DNA of 20,694 nt from CAZTVN01 sp964617145 (GCA_964617145.1 CAZTVN010000020.1:1-20694), one strand, 5' to 3'. Counted from the stretch's first letter, positions 6,211 through 14,228 are shown. Numbers and translations are program-made. The notes: generated by a model from the sequence alone, not told the origin.

Positions 6211-6231
6211 GGAGGCTTAAGAAAAACTATC
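6211..6231 (+). repeat. 21-bp direct repeat, copy 1
   Basis: A perfect 21-bp match to 10118-10138 (begins GGAGGCTTAAG, ends AAAACTATC), starting 2 nt after the methyltransferase stop. Here its first bases close a 7-bp hairpin, AAGCCTC (6195-6201) with GAGGCTT (6212-6218). The rest of the 202-nt gap before the next gene is T-rich with no clear structure. Confidence 0.75.
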
Positions 6232-6410
6232 CAGCTACTACAATTTTCACATTTTGGTTCAAATTTGTTCAGGAAGATATTTTTTCTTGTTTCTTTCCTC
6301 CTTTTGTGATTTAAAGGGGATAGTACATCCTTTATCTTTTTCTCACGATTTCGACTTCCACTCGTTTACAAGAGGCTCAAAAAGCTCTCATACAAAAGTG
6401 GTATGATTTT

Positions 6411-7412
6411 TTGATTTTTGTGAATGAGCAAAATCCTCATAATGAACCGCTTCTTGCTCATTATTTTTTCATACAGTTTACTCATTCCCCTCAAGGTTTT
6501 TACGATTTTTTATTTTTTTTGGATAAAAATTTGCGTTCTCGTACTCATCTCGTGATACGCAGGAAGATCGCTTCTTATTATCTTCATATTCTTTCTCCGC
6601 TTTGTGAACGATTTGGTTTTTATGAAAGGAAAAATATCCTTGACGATATTGCTTTTTATCTTGTTTATCCGAAAAAATATTTAGAAATATCTCGTATTTT
6701 ACGCCAATATAAGATTAAATCGCGGATGATTACACGAAAAATTTTTGTCGTCTTGGAAGATCTTCTTAAGACCAATCATTATTCATTTATCCTTAAAGGT
6801 CGGTATAAAACTGTTTATAGCACTTATGTAAAACTTAAAAAGAAACCTCGAAAAACGGTCCTTCAACTCAATGATATCTTTGCTTTTCGGATTATTTTAA
6901 AAAATAATTCCATTGATGAATGTTTTGCTCTTCTTAATCAACTTCATGATCGTTTTTCTCCTGTTACTGATTTTTTTAAAGATTATATAACTATTCCCAA
7001 AATTAATGGTTATCAAAGTTTGCATACGGGAATCAATAATGTGATAGATGAGCTAGATCTTCCTATCGAAGTACAAATTCGTACACAATCTATGCATGAT
7101 TTTTCGGAAAAAGGGGTTGCTGCTCATTGGGTGTATAAAACTTCAAAATATTTCAATTCGTCTTTAAGAAAAGAAAAACAACTTTATGAATATTTTTTGT
7201 CATTTTCCCATACCCCACTTGATCAATTTGTCTATTGTTTTTCCTATAAAGGTGATATTTTTACTTTGCGACGTGGGGAAACGGTTCATGATTTTGCTTA
7301 TATGATTCACTCTGATCTTGGTAGTAATGCGAAATATGCTTTTGTGAACAATGAAAAAATGCCGCTTTTACATATTATTCAAGACGGAGATCGTATAAAA
7401 GTTATGCAGTAA
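6411..7412 (+). CDS. RelA/SpoT-family (p)ppGpp synthetase lacking the HD hydrolase site, with TGS domain
   Basis: A 333-residue RSH protein. Residues 45-95 match the helical stretch that follows the HD domain in long RSHs (LSPLCERFGFYERKNILDDIAFYLVYP), but no HDxxED hydrolase motif precedes it. The synthetase is at about 125-245: GRYKTVYSTYVK (130-141, nucleotide binding), DIFAFRI (155-161), NGYQSLH (200-206) with the stacking Tyr, EVQIRT (220-225) with the catalytic Glu, and GVAAHWVYK. The TGS domain is at about 272-333; no ACT domain follows. It should therefore make, but not degrade, the alarmone from GTP/GDP and ATP. The TTG start at 6411 is uncertain: the frame is open from 6324 and encodes a helix-like stretch (RLQEAQKALIQKWYDFL) just upstream, so a rarer start further up is likely. 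GGGG at 6316-6319 could be its ribosome binding site. The next gene starts 4 nt after the stop. Confidence 0.9.
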   Translation: MIFVNEQNPHNEPLLAHYFFIQFTHSPQGFYDFLFFLDKNLRSRTHLVIRRKIASYYLHILSPLCERFGFYERKNILDDIAFYLVYPKKYLEISRILRQYKIKSRMITRKIFVVLEDLLKTNHYSFILKGRYKTVYSTYVKLKKKPRKTVLQLNDIFAFRIILKNNSIDECFALLNQLHDRFSPVTDFFKDYITIPKINGYQSLHTGINNVIDELDLPIEVQIRTQSMHDFSEKGVAAHWVYKTSKYFNSSLRKEKQLYEYFLSFSHTPLDQFVYCFSYKGDIFTLRRGETVHDFAYMIHSDLGSNAKYAFVNNEKMPLLHIIQDGDRIKVMQ

Positions 7413-7416
7413 TTTT

Positions 7417-9036
7417 ATGAGGAAAAATATTAATCCAGAAATGCTTTATAAAAAGCTCATCGAACTTATGAACGATGTTATTTTGATGACCGATAAAAAA
7501 GGCTGTATCGTTTATACGAATCCGAAGTTTTCTGAGCTTACTGGATATTCTGCAAAAGATGTATTAGGAAAAGAGACCTATATGTTTTGGGATGAGGAAA
7601 GTATAAGGCGAATTAAAAGGATTAATGAGACTGAGAGAAAAAATGGCATAAGTTCCAGCTATGAAGCAACGGTGCTACGTAAAGACGGGAAAATGGTTCC
7701 TGTTTTTGTTAGCGGAAGTCCATTACTTGATGGTGGTACGATTGGCATCGTTACTGATTTGTCTGAGCTTAAGAAAAAGGAATCCCTTTATAGAAAGATT
7801 ATTGAGCATATGAATGAAGCTCTTTTGATCGGAGATATAAATGAATGTACGACTTATGCTAATCCAAAATTTTGCAGTATGTTGGGCTATAGCCTTGAAG
7901 AAATTTTGGGAAAATCCGGATATGATTTTTTGGATGATGCCTGTGTGAAAAAAGTCCGTCATATTAATACTCATTATCGTAAGCGTGGTTTAAGTTCTAG
8001 CTATGAAGCGACACTTGTTTCTAAAGATGGTACAAAAATTCCTGTTTATGTTAGTGGAGCTCCTCTTCCTGATGGAGGCACGATAGGTTTTATGACTGAT
8101 CTCACTGAACTTAAGAAGAAAGAAGAAACTGAGCGTATTTTGACTCAAGCGATTGCGCTTTCAAATGATGCTGTTGTCACGCTCGATCATACTGGCAAAA
8201 TTTGTTCTTGGAATAAAGGTGCCAAAATTGTTTTTGGCTATAAAGATGAAGAAATGATCGGTGAATCTTTGACACGTATTTTCAGCCAAGAGGATGTTGA
8301 TAATATTTTAAAACATACTCAAGTTATTTACAATTTTGAGCTTCGCGGAACTCATAAAAATAAATCGTATCTTGATATTTCAACAACGGTTACACCAATT
8401 TTTTTTGAATCTTCTGTTTCTCCGTCGTTTTACTATGTTTTGATTGCCCGGGATATTACGAGTAAAACCAAATTTGAGGAAGAACTCGCTTTGAAATATC
8501 AAAAAATGCAGGAAGCCTATAACAAATTTGGTATTATTCGTCGCCAGATGGATTATATGATTGATATGCTTGATCTTTGTGCTTCGTATCATGATTTTCA
8601 GAATGTCGCTGATTTTATTGTCAGTTCGGTTATCATGCTCACAAGAGTTGATGCCTGCGTGCTTCGCGTGCATAATGAGAAAAAAGAAACTTTGGATCTT
8701 GTGTCGTATTTTGGTCTTTCTGATGACTGGAAAGGTAAGGCGATTGTACGGTACAAAAATAGTATCGCTGAAAAGGCCTTTAACAAAAAAATGCCTTTGA
8801 AAATTATTGATGTTGCCAGGGAACCGCGATATCATTCTCCCTATCTTGCGAAAAAACATCACGTTTCTTCACTTCTTCTTATTCCTCTTGTTTTTCAGTC
8901 AAAATTGATAGGGACACTTTCTCTTTACGCGAGGCCAGAAAGGAAACTTGAAATTTTTGAGAATGAGTTTATAGAAAAATATGCGAAACTTATAGAAGTT
9001 GTGGTTGGAGCTCTTTTTAAGAAAGTTGATTTTTAG
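7417..9036 (+). CDS. PAS-PAS-PAS-GAF sensor protein without output domain
   Basis: A 539-residue cytoplasmic protein with no membrane segment. It has three PAS domains (about 9-117, 123-234, 238-352), a coiled coil (about 355-390) and a GAF domain (about 392-535). PAS1 and PAS2 are a recent tandem duplication: both carry SSSYEAT...KDG...VPV(or IPV)xVSG and end DGGTIG...TDL(S/T)ELKKKE. No histidine kinase, GGDEF, EAL, phosphatase or DNA-binding domain follows. It presumably signals by protein contact, and the tight coupling (4-nt gap) to the (p)ppGpp synthetase makes that enzyme the obvious candidate partner (inference). No haem-binding His or FMN-binding Cys motif (GRNCRFLQ) is visible, so the ligand is unknown. 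It converges with trxB across a 62-nt gap with no strong terminator. Confidence 0.88.
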   Translation: MRKNINPEMLYKKLIELMNDVILMTDKKGCIVYTNPKFSELTGYSAKDVLGKETYMFWDEESIRRIKRINETERKNGISSSYEATVLRKDGKMVPVFVSGSPLLDGGTIGIVTDLSELKKKESLYRKIIEHMNEALLIGDINECTTYANPKFCSMLGYSLEEILGKSGYDFLDDACVKKVRHINTHYRKRGLSSSYEATLVSKDGTKIPVYVSGAPLPDGGTIGFMTDLTELKKKEETERILTQAIALSNDAVVTLDHTGKICSWNKGAKIVFGYKDEEMIGESLTRIFSQEDVDNILKHTQVIYNFELRGTHKNKSYLDISTTVTPIFFESSVSPSFYYVLIARDITSKTKFEEELALKYQKMQEAYNKFGIIRRQMDYMIDMLDLCASYHDFQNVADFIVSSVIMLTRVDACVLRVHNEKKETLDLVSYFGLSDDWKGKAIVRYKNSIAEKAFNKKMPLKIIDVAREPRYHSPYLAKKHHVSSLLLIPLVFQSKLIGTLSLYARPERKLEIFENEFIEKYAKLIEVVVGALFKKVDF

Positions 9037-9098
9037 CAAAATTACGTTGCGTAGGGAAAATTGTAAATTTTAGGCGGAAATTTTGAAGGCTGACGACT

Positions 9099-10013
9099 TT
9101 ATTCGGCGTGGTTTTTGGTAATGTATTCGTAAGCCTGATTCGCACAGTGAGCGCCTTCTCCAACTCCGGTTACGGCTTGTTTCCACTGGCTATCCGTGCA
9201 GTCTCCTGCGGCAAAAAATCCCTTGAGATTGGTATTCCCATAGCGGTCTATTTTTATTTCACCATTTTTATTGAGTTCGATTTCAAGATTTTTTACAAGC
9301 TCTGTTTGAGGGATCCTTCCTATTTCGATAAAAAGACCATTTATTTTCAGTCTTTGACCCGTGTCGAGTACAATTTCTTCCAAAAATTTATCTCCCAAAG
9401 CTTCAACGACATTCGCCGAGTCGATGATTTCTATTTTTGAATTTTTTTCTACTCTTACTTTGTTTATAGGTTCGGGATGAATGTCCTTCCCTCGAATGAT
9501 AATCCATACTTTTGTGCCGTATTCTGATAGGAGCAGAGCTTCTTTCGCTGCGGAATCTCCGCTTCCGACTACGGCAAGAGGTTTTCCTTTAAACAATGGG
9601 CCGTCGCAGGTAGCGCAATACGACACTCCACGATTTTCAAATTCTATCACGCTTTTTACGTTGAGTTTTTTGTGTTCAGTACCCGTTGCATAGATAATAG
9701 TTTTTGTTGAATATTGGCCTTGGTTGGTTATAATATTAAATCCCTTTTCGCTTTTTGTTATTTCTTTTACGCGTTCGAGTTTTATTTCCGTTTCAACACT
9801 TTTGGCATGTTCAATGAAATGATCTGCGAGTTCTTGCCCTGAAAGGCTTACAAACCCTGGATAATTTTCAACGAGATGTGTTTTGGTAATCGTGCCTCCA
9901 AGTAATTCCCCGAGAATAAGTGTTTTCAGCCCAAAACGACGACAATAAACCGATGCTCCGAGGCCAACGACTCCACTTCCTATTATAATGACATCAAAAG
10001 TCGAATTTTCCAT
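9099..10013 (-). CDS. trxB: Thioredoxin reductase
   Basis: A 304-residue flavoprotein that transfers electrons from NADPH to thioredoxin. The FAD-binding motif GSGVVG is at 12-17, the redox-active CATC at 133-136 in the usual SYCATCDGPLF context, an NADPH-type GSGDSA at 150-155, and the second FAD motif GFFAAGDCTD at about 264-273 followed by TGVGEGAHCANQAY. Length and order match low-molecular-weight bacterial TrxB. The usual HRRxxxRA segment that binds the NADPH 2'-phosphate reads IIRGKDIHPEPINK, which lacks the two adjacent arginines, so NADPH versus NADH preference is uncertain. No thioredoxin gene lies in the window. Confidence 0.93.
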   Translation of the reverse strand: MENSTFDVIIIGSGVVGLGASVYCRRFGLKTLILGELLGGTITKTHLVENYPGFVSLSGQELADHFIEHAKSVETEIKLERVKEITKSEKGFNIITNQGQYSTKTIIYATGTEHKKLNVKSVIEFENRGVSYCATCDGPLFKGKPLAVVGSGDSAAKEALLLSEYGTKVWIIIRGKDIHPEPINKVRVEKNSKIEIIDSANVVEALGDKFLEEIVLDTGQRLKINGLFIEIGRIPQTELVKNLEIELNKNGEIKIDRYGNTNLKGFFAAGDCTDSQWKQAVTGVGEGAHCANQAYEYITKNHAE

Positions 10014-10065
10014 TTTAGTCTTTCTTATTTTTAGAGATTTCTTATCTGAATTTTTGACGATGTTT

Positions 10066-10094
10066 ATGATAAGCTATTTTTGTGACCACTGCAA
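10066..10094 (-). promoter_or_regulatory. Possible trxB promoter
   Basis: On the minus strand TTGCAG (10094-10089), 17 nt, TATCAT (10071-10066). Predicted leader is about 46 nt. Confidence 0.4.
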
Positions 10095-10117
10095 AATTTT
10101 GTGTGCACAGGCCCTAG

Positions 10118-10138
10118 GGAGGCTTAAGAAAAACTATC
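10118..10138 (+). repeat. 21-bp direct repeat, copy 2
   Basis: Identical over 21 bp to 6211-6231 and in the same orientation. It lies 4 nt past the stop of the minus-strand lamin-tail gene, next to a CCCTAGGG palindrome (10112-10119). Confidence 0.75.
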
Positions 10139-10142
10139 TTCC

Positions 10143-12038
10143 TCAGCGTTTATGAGGTTTTATTTTTCGCCAATATTTTTGAGCGAGATAGGCGAGAGGG
10201 ATAAGAAAAAGCGTTATTTCGGGTATGATTTCTATTGATTTTTTTGATGATTGTTGCCTTTTCCCCGGTTTTAAAATATCAATTTTTTTTAACTTGTATA
10301 TTTTTTCATCCAATTTTTTTCCCGTGATTTCTACTTCTGTTCCAGGCAGTGCGAGTGTTTGTATTAAATTTTGACTTTGTGATTCGGGGTCGTACCTAAT
10401 GGTGAGTTTTTCGCTTTTATGATCCAAAAAGAACTGCGATGCATTTTTTTCAGAGGGTTCTTCTTTCTCTTCGATAACTATTCCACGGAATATTTCATAT
10501 ACAGGATTTTGAAGTCCTTCTGTTATTTCATCGATCCATTGCCACTCAGATTCCGTCGATTTTGTAGCAGTGAGTAGTGAGTCATTTGTTATATTTTCCG
10601 ACGTTTCTTTTTCAATGAGGTTGATGAGCGCATAGGACCATCCATCTTGGGCTTTTTCGTAGCCAACTTCATCGATCAGCGTACCTTCGAAATCATAGAG
10701 TCGAACGCTGTCTTTGTTATTATTGAGTGAAAGTTTTGATAATGTTCTTGGAATGATGAGGTATTCATTTTTTTTTATGATTGTTTTATTTGAGAAAATA
10801 TATGGTTTGCTTCCTTCTTCACTGTCATCGAGCTTCCAATTGGCCAAGTTTATATCCTTATCATCACTATTAAAAAGTTCAATCCATTCGTTTTCTGTAT
10901 CGCTTCCTTTGGGATTTGGCAATAGTTCGGTGATAAGAATTTTTTCTGAAAAATCACCATTTTGATTCACTTGTTTTGTCTTTTTTTTCGATTTTTCTTG
11001 TTTTTTTGTGTTTTTTTTATTCATCTCTACGCCATTTTTTGTTCGTATATAGGCTACATCTTCTTCGGTGCCTTCATAGCTGATTGTATCAATAATTTTT
11101 TTATCAATGGTTAAGAGTCGTATTGTATCACCAGTGTTATTGAGAGATATGCCTGTTATCGTTCTCTTTAAGCGCATGATCGTTTCAGCTTGGATATATT
11201 CATCGTCAAATGTAAAAGGTTTGCTTCCACCTTCATCGTCGTCCAGCATCAACCCCTTTAAGTTGATTGTTTGTTCCCCTTCGTTTTTGATTTCTATCCA
11301 TTCGTTTTCACTATCCAATTCTTTAGGATCAGGGAGAAATGCGTATATTTTTANNNNNNNNNNTATATCGGTAAAAATTTGAGGATTTGTAGATTTTTTT
11401 TCATCTTTGAGTTTTGTTGGAGGTCTGTTTACGTCTTTATCTGAAGAAATTGTTGAATTTTCTGTGGCATTTTTTTTGTCGTTTTGTGAGTTGGAAGCTT
11501 CATTTTTTTCTCCGGGAGTTCCGGATGAGCTATGTATTTTCCAATTCGTTTCGCTCAAGTCATTTGTCCATGCATCAACGCGTTCCAAAGAAGTATCTTT
11601 TGATTCCAAATAGGTAAAATGTTCAATAAATTCATCCTGTTCATTTAGAAGGCCGATTTCTTCGCCTTCTTCTTTTAATGATCCCCAAGAACTATCAATG
11701 AGTATTCCAGAAAAATTGGGATATTTTTCTAAAAAAGCATCCGTATTTTGCGCAATAATGGCATACGTTCCTGGTTTGATAAGTGTCGAGCCTTGAATAG
11801 TTTTGAGTTTGTGGTTGGTTTTGTTTTCAAAAAATTTCCAATTACTTATATCTATGACATTTTCTCCTGCATTAAATATTTCTATCCATTCTTGCCCTTG
11901 TTTTTCATAGGCTGCAATTTCGTTGATGACCATGGTGTTAATTTTTTCGCTGTAAGCAGTTTGAGAAAAATTGTCTGAAAGAACTAAAATTATAATAAAA
12001 ACAAAAATTATTTTTTGAGTCCGTGTTTTTTTCAGCAT
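10143..12038 (-). CDS. Secreted, membrane-anchored protein with three lamin-tail domains
   Basis: A 631-codon frame with a 10-N gap inside. The N-terminus (KKTRTQKIIFVFIIILVL...) is a signal peptide or anchor. Three lamin-tail (LTD) beta-sandwich repeats follow, each with an NE/SENEWIE/I motif: LTD1 at about 33-165 (INEIAAYEKQGQEWIEIFN), LTD2 at about 225-335 (LPDPKELDSENEWIEIKN) and LTD3 at about 365-480 (LPNPKGSDTENEWIELFN). Lys/Ser/Asn-rich linkers separate them. Residues about 518-595 look like an OB-type beta domain. A C-terminal helix (about 603-621) and basic tail (KIKPHKR) suggest anchoring in the membrane with the domains outside. LTDs in bacteria are often attached to secreted nucleases or surface proteins, but no enzyme domain is present here. 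A role in binding DNA or another surface ligand is only a guess. Confidence 0.85.
   Translation of the reverse strand: MLKKTRTQKIIFVFIIILVLSDNFSQTAYSEKINTMVINEIAAYEKQGQEWIEIFNAGENVIDISNWKFFENKTNHKLKTIQGSTLIKPGTYAIIAQNTDAFLEKYPNFSGILIDSSWGSLKEEGEEIGLLNEQDEFIEHFTYLESKDTSLERVDAWTNDLSETNWKIHSSSGTPGEKNEASNSQNDKKNATENSTISSDKDVNRPPTKLKDEKKSTNPQIFTDIXXXXKIYAFLPDPKELDSENEWIEIKNEGEQTINLKGLMLDDDEGGSKPFTFDDEYIQAETIMRLKRTITGISLNNTGDTIRLLTIDKKIIDTISYEGTEEDVAYIRTKNGVEMNKKNTKKQEKSKKKTKQVNQNGDFSEKILITELLPNPKGSDTENEWIELFNSDDKDINLANWKLDDSEEGSKPYIFSNKTIIKKNEYLIIPRTLSKLSLNNNKDSVRLYDFEGTLIDEVGYEKAQDGWSYALINLIEKETSENITNDSLLTATKSTESEWQWIDEITEGLQNPVYEIFRGIVIEEKEEPSEKNASQFFLDHKSEKLTIRYDPESQSQNLIQTLALPGTEVEITGKKLDEKIYKLKKIDILKPGKRQQSSKKSIEIIPEITLFLIPLAYLAQKYWRKIKPHKR
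11354..11363. other. Assembly gap of 10 N
   Basis: Ten unknown bases in the first strand of LTD2. The reading frame continues on both sides. By alignment with LTD3 (ILITELLPNP) and LTD2 after the gap (KIYAFLPDP), about four residues of the type [ILV]-x-I-[ST] are missing, so the gap length is probably about right. Confidence 0.95.
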
Positions 12039-12158
12039 GTGTTGAGTATTTACATTTTTTTTGATTGTATCCCCTTGGTTTTTAAATTTTTCTAAAAAAA
12101 TTGTTAAAAATTGACGAAATAAATCACATCCAAATATTTTATGGACGCATACAGCAGA

Positions 12159-12187
12159 TTGACATTTGTTCTTGCATCGATTAACTT
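12159..12187 (+). promoter_or_regulatory. Possible rny promoter
   Basis: A perfect TTGACA (12159-12164), then 17 nt and a weak -10, TAACTT (12182-12187). If used, it gives a leader of about 195 nt containing both hairpins listed next. Confidence 0.35.
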
Positions 12188-12285
12188 TGTATCGTTGTTT
12201 TATTTCACTTAAGTTTGGTTTTCTTATGAGATTCGCATTGTTTCAAGAAAATTTATTTCAACAGTTTTTTGCGTTTTTGTCATTA

Positions 12286-12382
12286 CGTATCGTGCCTGAT
12301 ACCTGCTTTTCTTTTTTTTATTTTTCGTCTTCACGATACGAAGAAAGAAACCTAAACTTAAGGAATTTTTATCCTTAAGTTT
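12286..12382 (+). promoter_or_regulatory. Two-hairpin leader upstream of rny
   Basis: Hairpin 1: CGTATCGTG (12286-12294) pairs with CACGATACG (12332-12340), 9 bp with a 37-nt pyrimidine-rich loop. Hairpin 2: AAACTTAAGGA (12354-12364) pairs with TCCTTAAGTTT (12372-12382), 11 bp with a 7-nt loop, ending 8 nt before the ATG. Hairpin 2 would occlude the start region. No Shine-Dalgarno sequence is seen. The rest of the 352-nt gap is AT-rich; no open frame there is convincing. Confidence 0.55.
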
Positions 12383-12390
12383 TCAATAAT

Positions 12391-13914
12391 ATGCCAGTTT
12401 TTATTCTGCTTTTGATTGTAGCTTTAGCTACGGGACTTTTTGGGGGCTATTTTATTCGTATCAGTGTTTTGAAAAAGCGTCAGCAGGAGATTGAAGAAGA
12501 GAGTAGGAGAATTGTCAATGAATCTAATTCTCAGTCAAAAGAGGTTCTTTTGGAGGCAAAAAATGAAGCCTTCAAAATTCAAGAAAATGCCAAGCGTGAT
12601 GAACAAGAAAAAAGACGACAGCTCGCTTCTATGGAGGAGCGATTGGTGAAAAAGGAGGAAATACTGGACAAAAAAGTCGATGATAGTGAAAAAATGCGTT
12701 CTGATCTTGAACGTAAGGTTTCTGAAATTAAACAGCTTAAACAAGAAGTTCAGTCGATTTATGATACTCAAAAAGTTCAACTCGAGACTATTTCAACTCT
12801 TACAAAGGAAGAAGCCAAGGGACTTCTTTTGAAAAAAGTTGAGGAGGAGTCTAAAGCTGATATCCTTGTTCAAATCAGAAAGGCTGAACGTGAAATTGAA
12901 CAAGAGGCGAAAGAACGTGCCAAAAATATTATTGCTGAAGCTATTCAAAAATATGCCGCTGAGACGGCTCAAGAATCAACTGCAACGATTGTGACTTTGC
13001 CCAACGACGACATGAAGGGGCGCATCATCGGACGGGAAGGCCGAAATATTAATACTTTTGAGGAAATTACGGGAATTGATGTTATTGTCGATGATACTCC
13101 TGGTTCTATTGTGATTTCGGGTTTTGATATGGTTCGTCGTTATATTGCTAAAATTGCTCTCGAACGTCTTGTTGCGGATGGGCGGATTCATCCAGCCAGA
13201 ATTGAGGAGGTTGTTGAAAAAGTTAAAGAAGAGGTTAATGAGCTTATACGTGAATGGGGAGAAAAAGCTATGTACGAGACCGGTGTTGCTGGACTTCACC
13301 CAAATCTTTTGAAGCTTCTTGGGAGATTAAAATTTCGTGTGAGTTTTGGTCAAAATGTTTTGAAGCATTCCATGGAAGTGGCTTTTCTTGCTGCATCTTT
13401 AGCTTCTGAGATTGGAGCTGATGTGAATATTTGTCGACGTGCAGGGCTTTTACACGATATTGGGAAGGCGGTGGATCATGAGATTCAAGGGCCGCATGCT
13501 TTTATTGGTCGTGATATCCTAAAAAAATTTGGGCTTTCGAAGGAAATTATTCATGCTGTTTCCGCCCACCATGCTGATATTGAACCTGAGACCATTGAGG
13601 CAAAAATTGTACAGGCTGCGAATATGATTTCAAACGCAAGACCCGGTGCTCAAAAGGAAAATCTCGATCAGTTTATTAAACGTTTGGAAGAGCTGGAAAA
13701 CGTTGCCAGTTCTTTTGATGGGGTGAGGCGCGTTTATGCTATTCAGGCAGGGAGAGAGGTTCGAATTTTTGTTGATCCGGAAAAAATTGATGATCTTGAG
13801 GCCGTAAAACTTGCACACAGCATTGTTAAGAAAATTGAACATGACCTTCAATATCCTGGACAGATCAAGGTAGAAATCGTCCGTGAAACTCGATCGGAAG
13901 AATTTGCGCGATAG
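12391..13914 (+). CDS. rny: Ribonuclease Y
   Basis: A 507-residue membrane-tethered endoribonuclease that starts mRNA decay. It has an N-terminal membrane helix (3-22), a long charged coiled coil (about 25-180), and a KH RNA-binding domain (about 195-270) with GRIIGREGRN at 210-219. The HD domain (about 330-430) contains LLHDIGKAVDHE with the metal-binding His-Asp near 354-355, and HHADIEPET. The family-signature tail reads ARPGAQKENLDQFIKRLEELE ... YAIQAGREVRIFV ... YPGQIKVEIVRETR. Length matches the usual 510-520. In known bacteria RNase Y sits at the membrane and organises a degradosome-like assembly. The start is the ATG directly before the conserved membrane helix. Confidence 0.97.
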   Translation: MPVFILLLIVALATGLFGGYFIRISVLKKRQQEIEEESRRIVNESNSQSKEVLLEAKNEAFKIQENAKRDEQEKRRQLASMEERLVKKEEILDKKVDDSEKMRSDLERKVSEIKQLKQEVQSIYDTQKVQLETISTLTKEEAKGLLLKKVEEESKADILVQIRKAEREIEQEAKERAKNIIAEAIQKYAAETAQESTATIVTLPNDDMKGRIIGREGRNINTFEEITGIDVIVDDTPGSIVISGFDMVRRYIAKIALERLVADGRIHPARIEEVVEKVKEEVNELIREWGEKAMYETGVAGLHPNLLKLLGRLKFRVSFGQNVLKHSMEVAFLAASLASEIGADVNICRRAGLLHDIGKAVDHEIQGPHAFIGRDILKKFGLSKEIIHAVSAHHADIEPETIEAKIVQAANMISNARPGAQKENLDQFIKRLEELENVASSFDGVRRVYAIQAGREVRIFVDPEKIDDLEAVKLAHSIVKKIEHDLQYPGQIKVEIVRETRSEEFAR

Positions 13915-13957
13915 AATAGAGCAGTAAAGAAAATAATTCGGGTCGCTTTTTGAGTGA

Positions 13958-14097
13958 TTTAACGATTGGTAGGTTTCTCGAAAACGCGCTGCTTCTTGAA
14001 TCGTCCTAACTTGTACGGCCGATTCAATGTCTTGCTCGCTAAGGCGACCTCGACAAGCAGCGCTGATTGTTTTCTTCAAAACCTGCCAATCGTTAAA
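13958..14097 (+). ncRNA. Branched inverted-repeat element between rny and groES (RNA or mobile repeat)
   Basis: The 372-nt gap between rny and groES is not coding. An outer 19-bp stem (13958-13976 with 14079-14097) is perfect apart from one pair that is U-G as plus-strand RNA and A-C as minus, so plus transcription fits slightly better. Inside are GCGCTGCTT (13986-13994) with AAGCAGCGC (14055-14063), hairpin TTGAATCG (13996-14003)/CGATTCAA (14020-14027), and a small stem TCGC-TAAG-GCGA (14036-14047) within TGTC...GACA. The result is a three-way junction. It could be a rny 3' UTR element, a stand-alone RNA or a MITE-like repeat. Confidence 0.5.
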
Positions 14098-14147
14098 AAA
14101 AATCAACAATTAATCCAACTTTTTCAAGCCCTGCCACCAATTGCAAG

Positions 14148-14178
14148 AACTTGTTTTTTTCTTTTGTCAAGTTTTTTT
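14148..14178 (+). terminator. Weak terminator downstream of rny
   Basis: AACTTG (14148-14153) pairs with CAAGTT (14168-14173), followed by a T run to 14178. The stem is only 6 bp with a T-rich loop. Confidence 0.35.
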
Positions 14179-14200
14179 AAAAAATTTGTTTTTCATCATC

Positions 14201-14228
14201 TTGACGATAAAAATAACTTTGTTATACT
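14201..14228 (+). promoter_or_regulatory. groESL promoter
   Basis: TTGACG (14201-14206), a 16-nt spacer, then TATACT (14223-14228) preceded by TGT. The start point would fall at or just inside the CIRCE operator. Confidence 0.75.

Noticed and set aside
6195..6218. AAGCCTC/GAGGCTT hairpin as a terminator
   Set aside because: The stop codon lies in its loop and it is followed by A-rich sequence, with no U run on the plus strand.
13630..14109. Minus-strand 159-codon frame across the rny end and intergenic element
   Set aside because: It is largely antisense to the conserved rny C-terminus and to the inverted-repeat element, with no recognisable domain.
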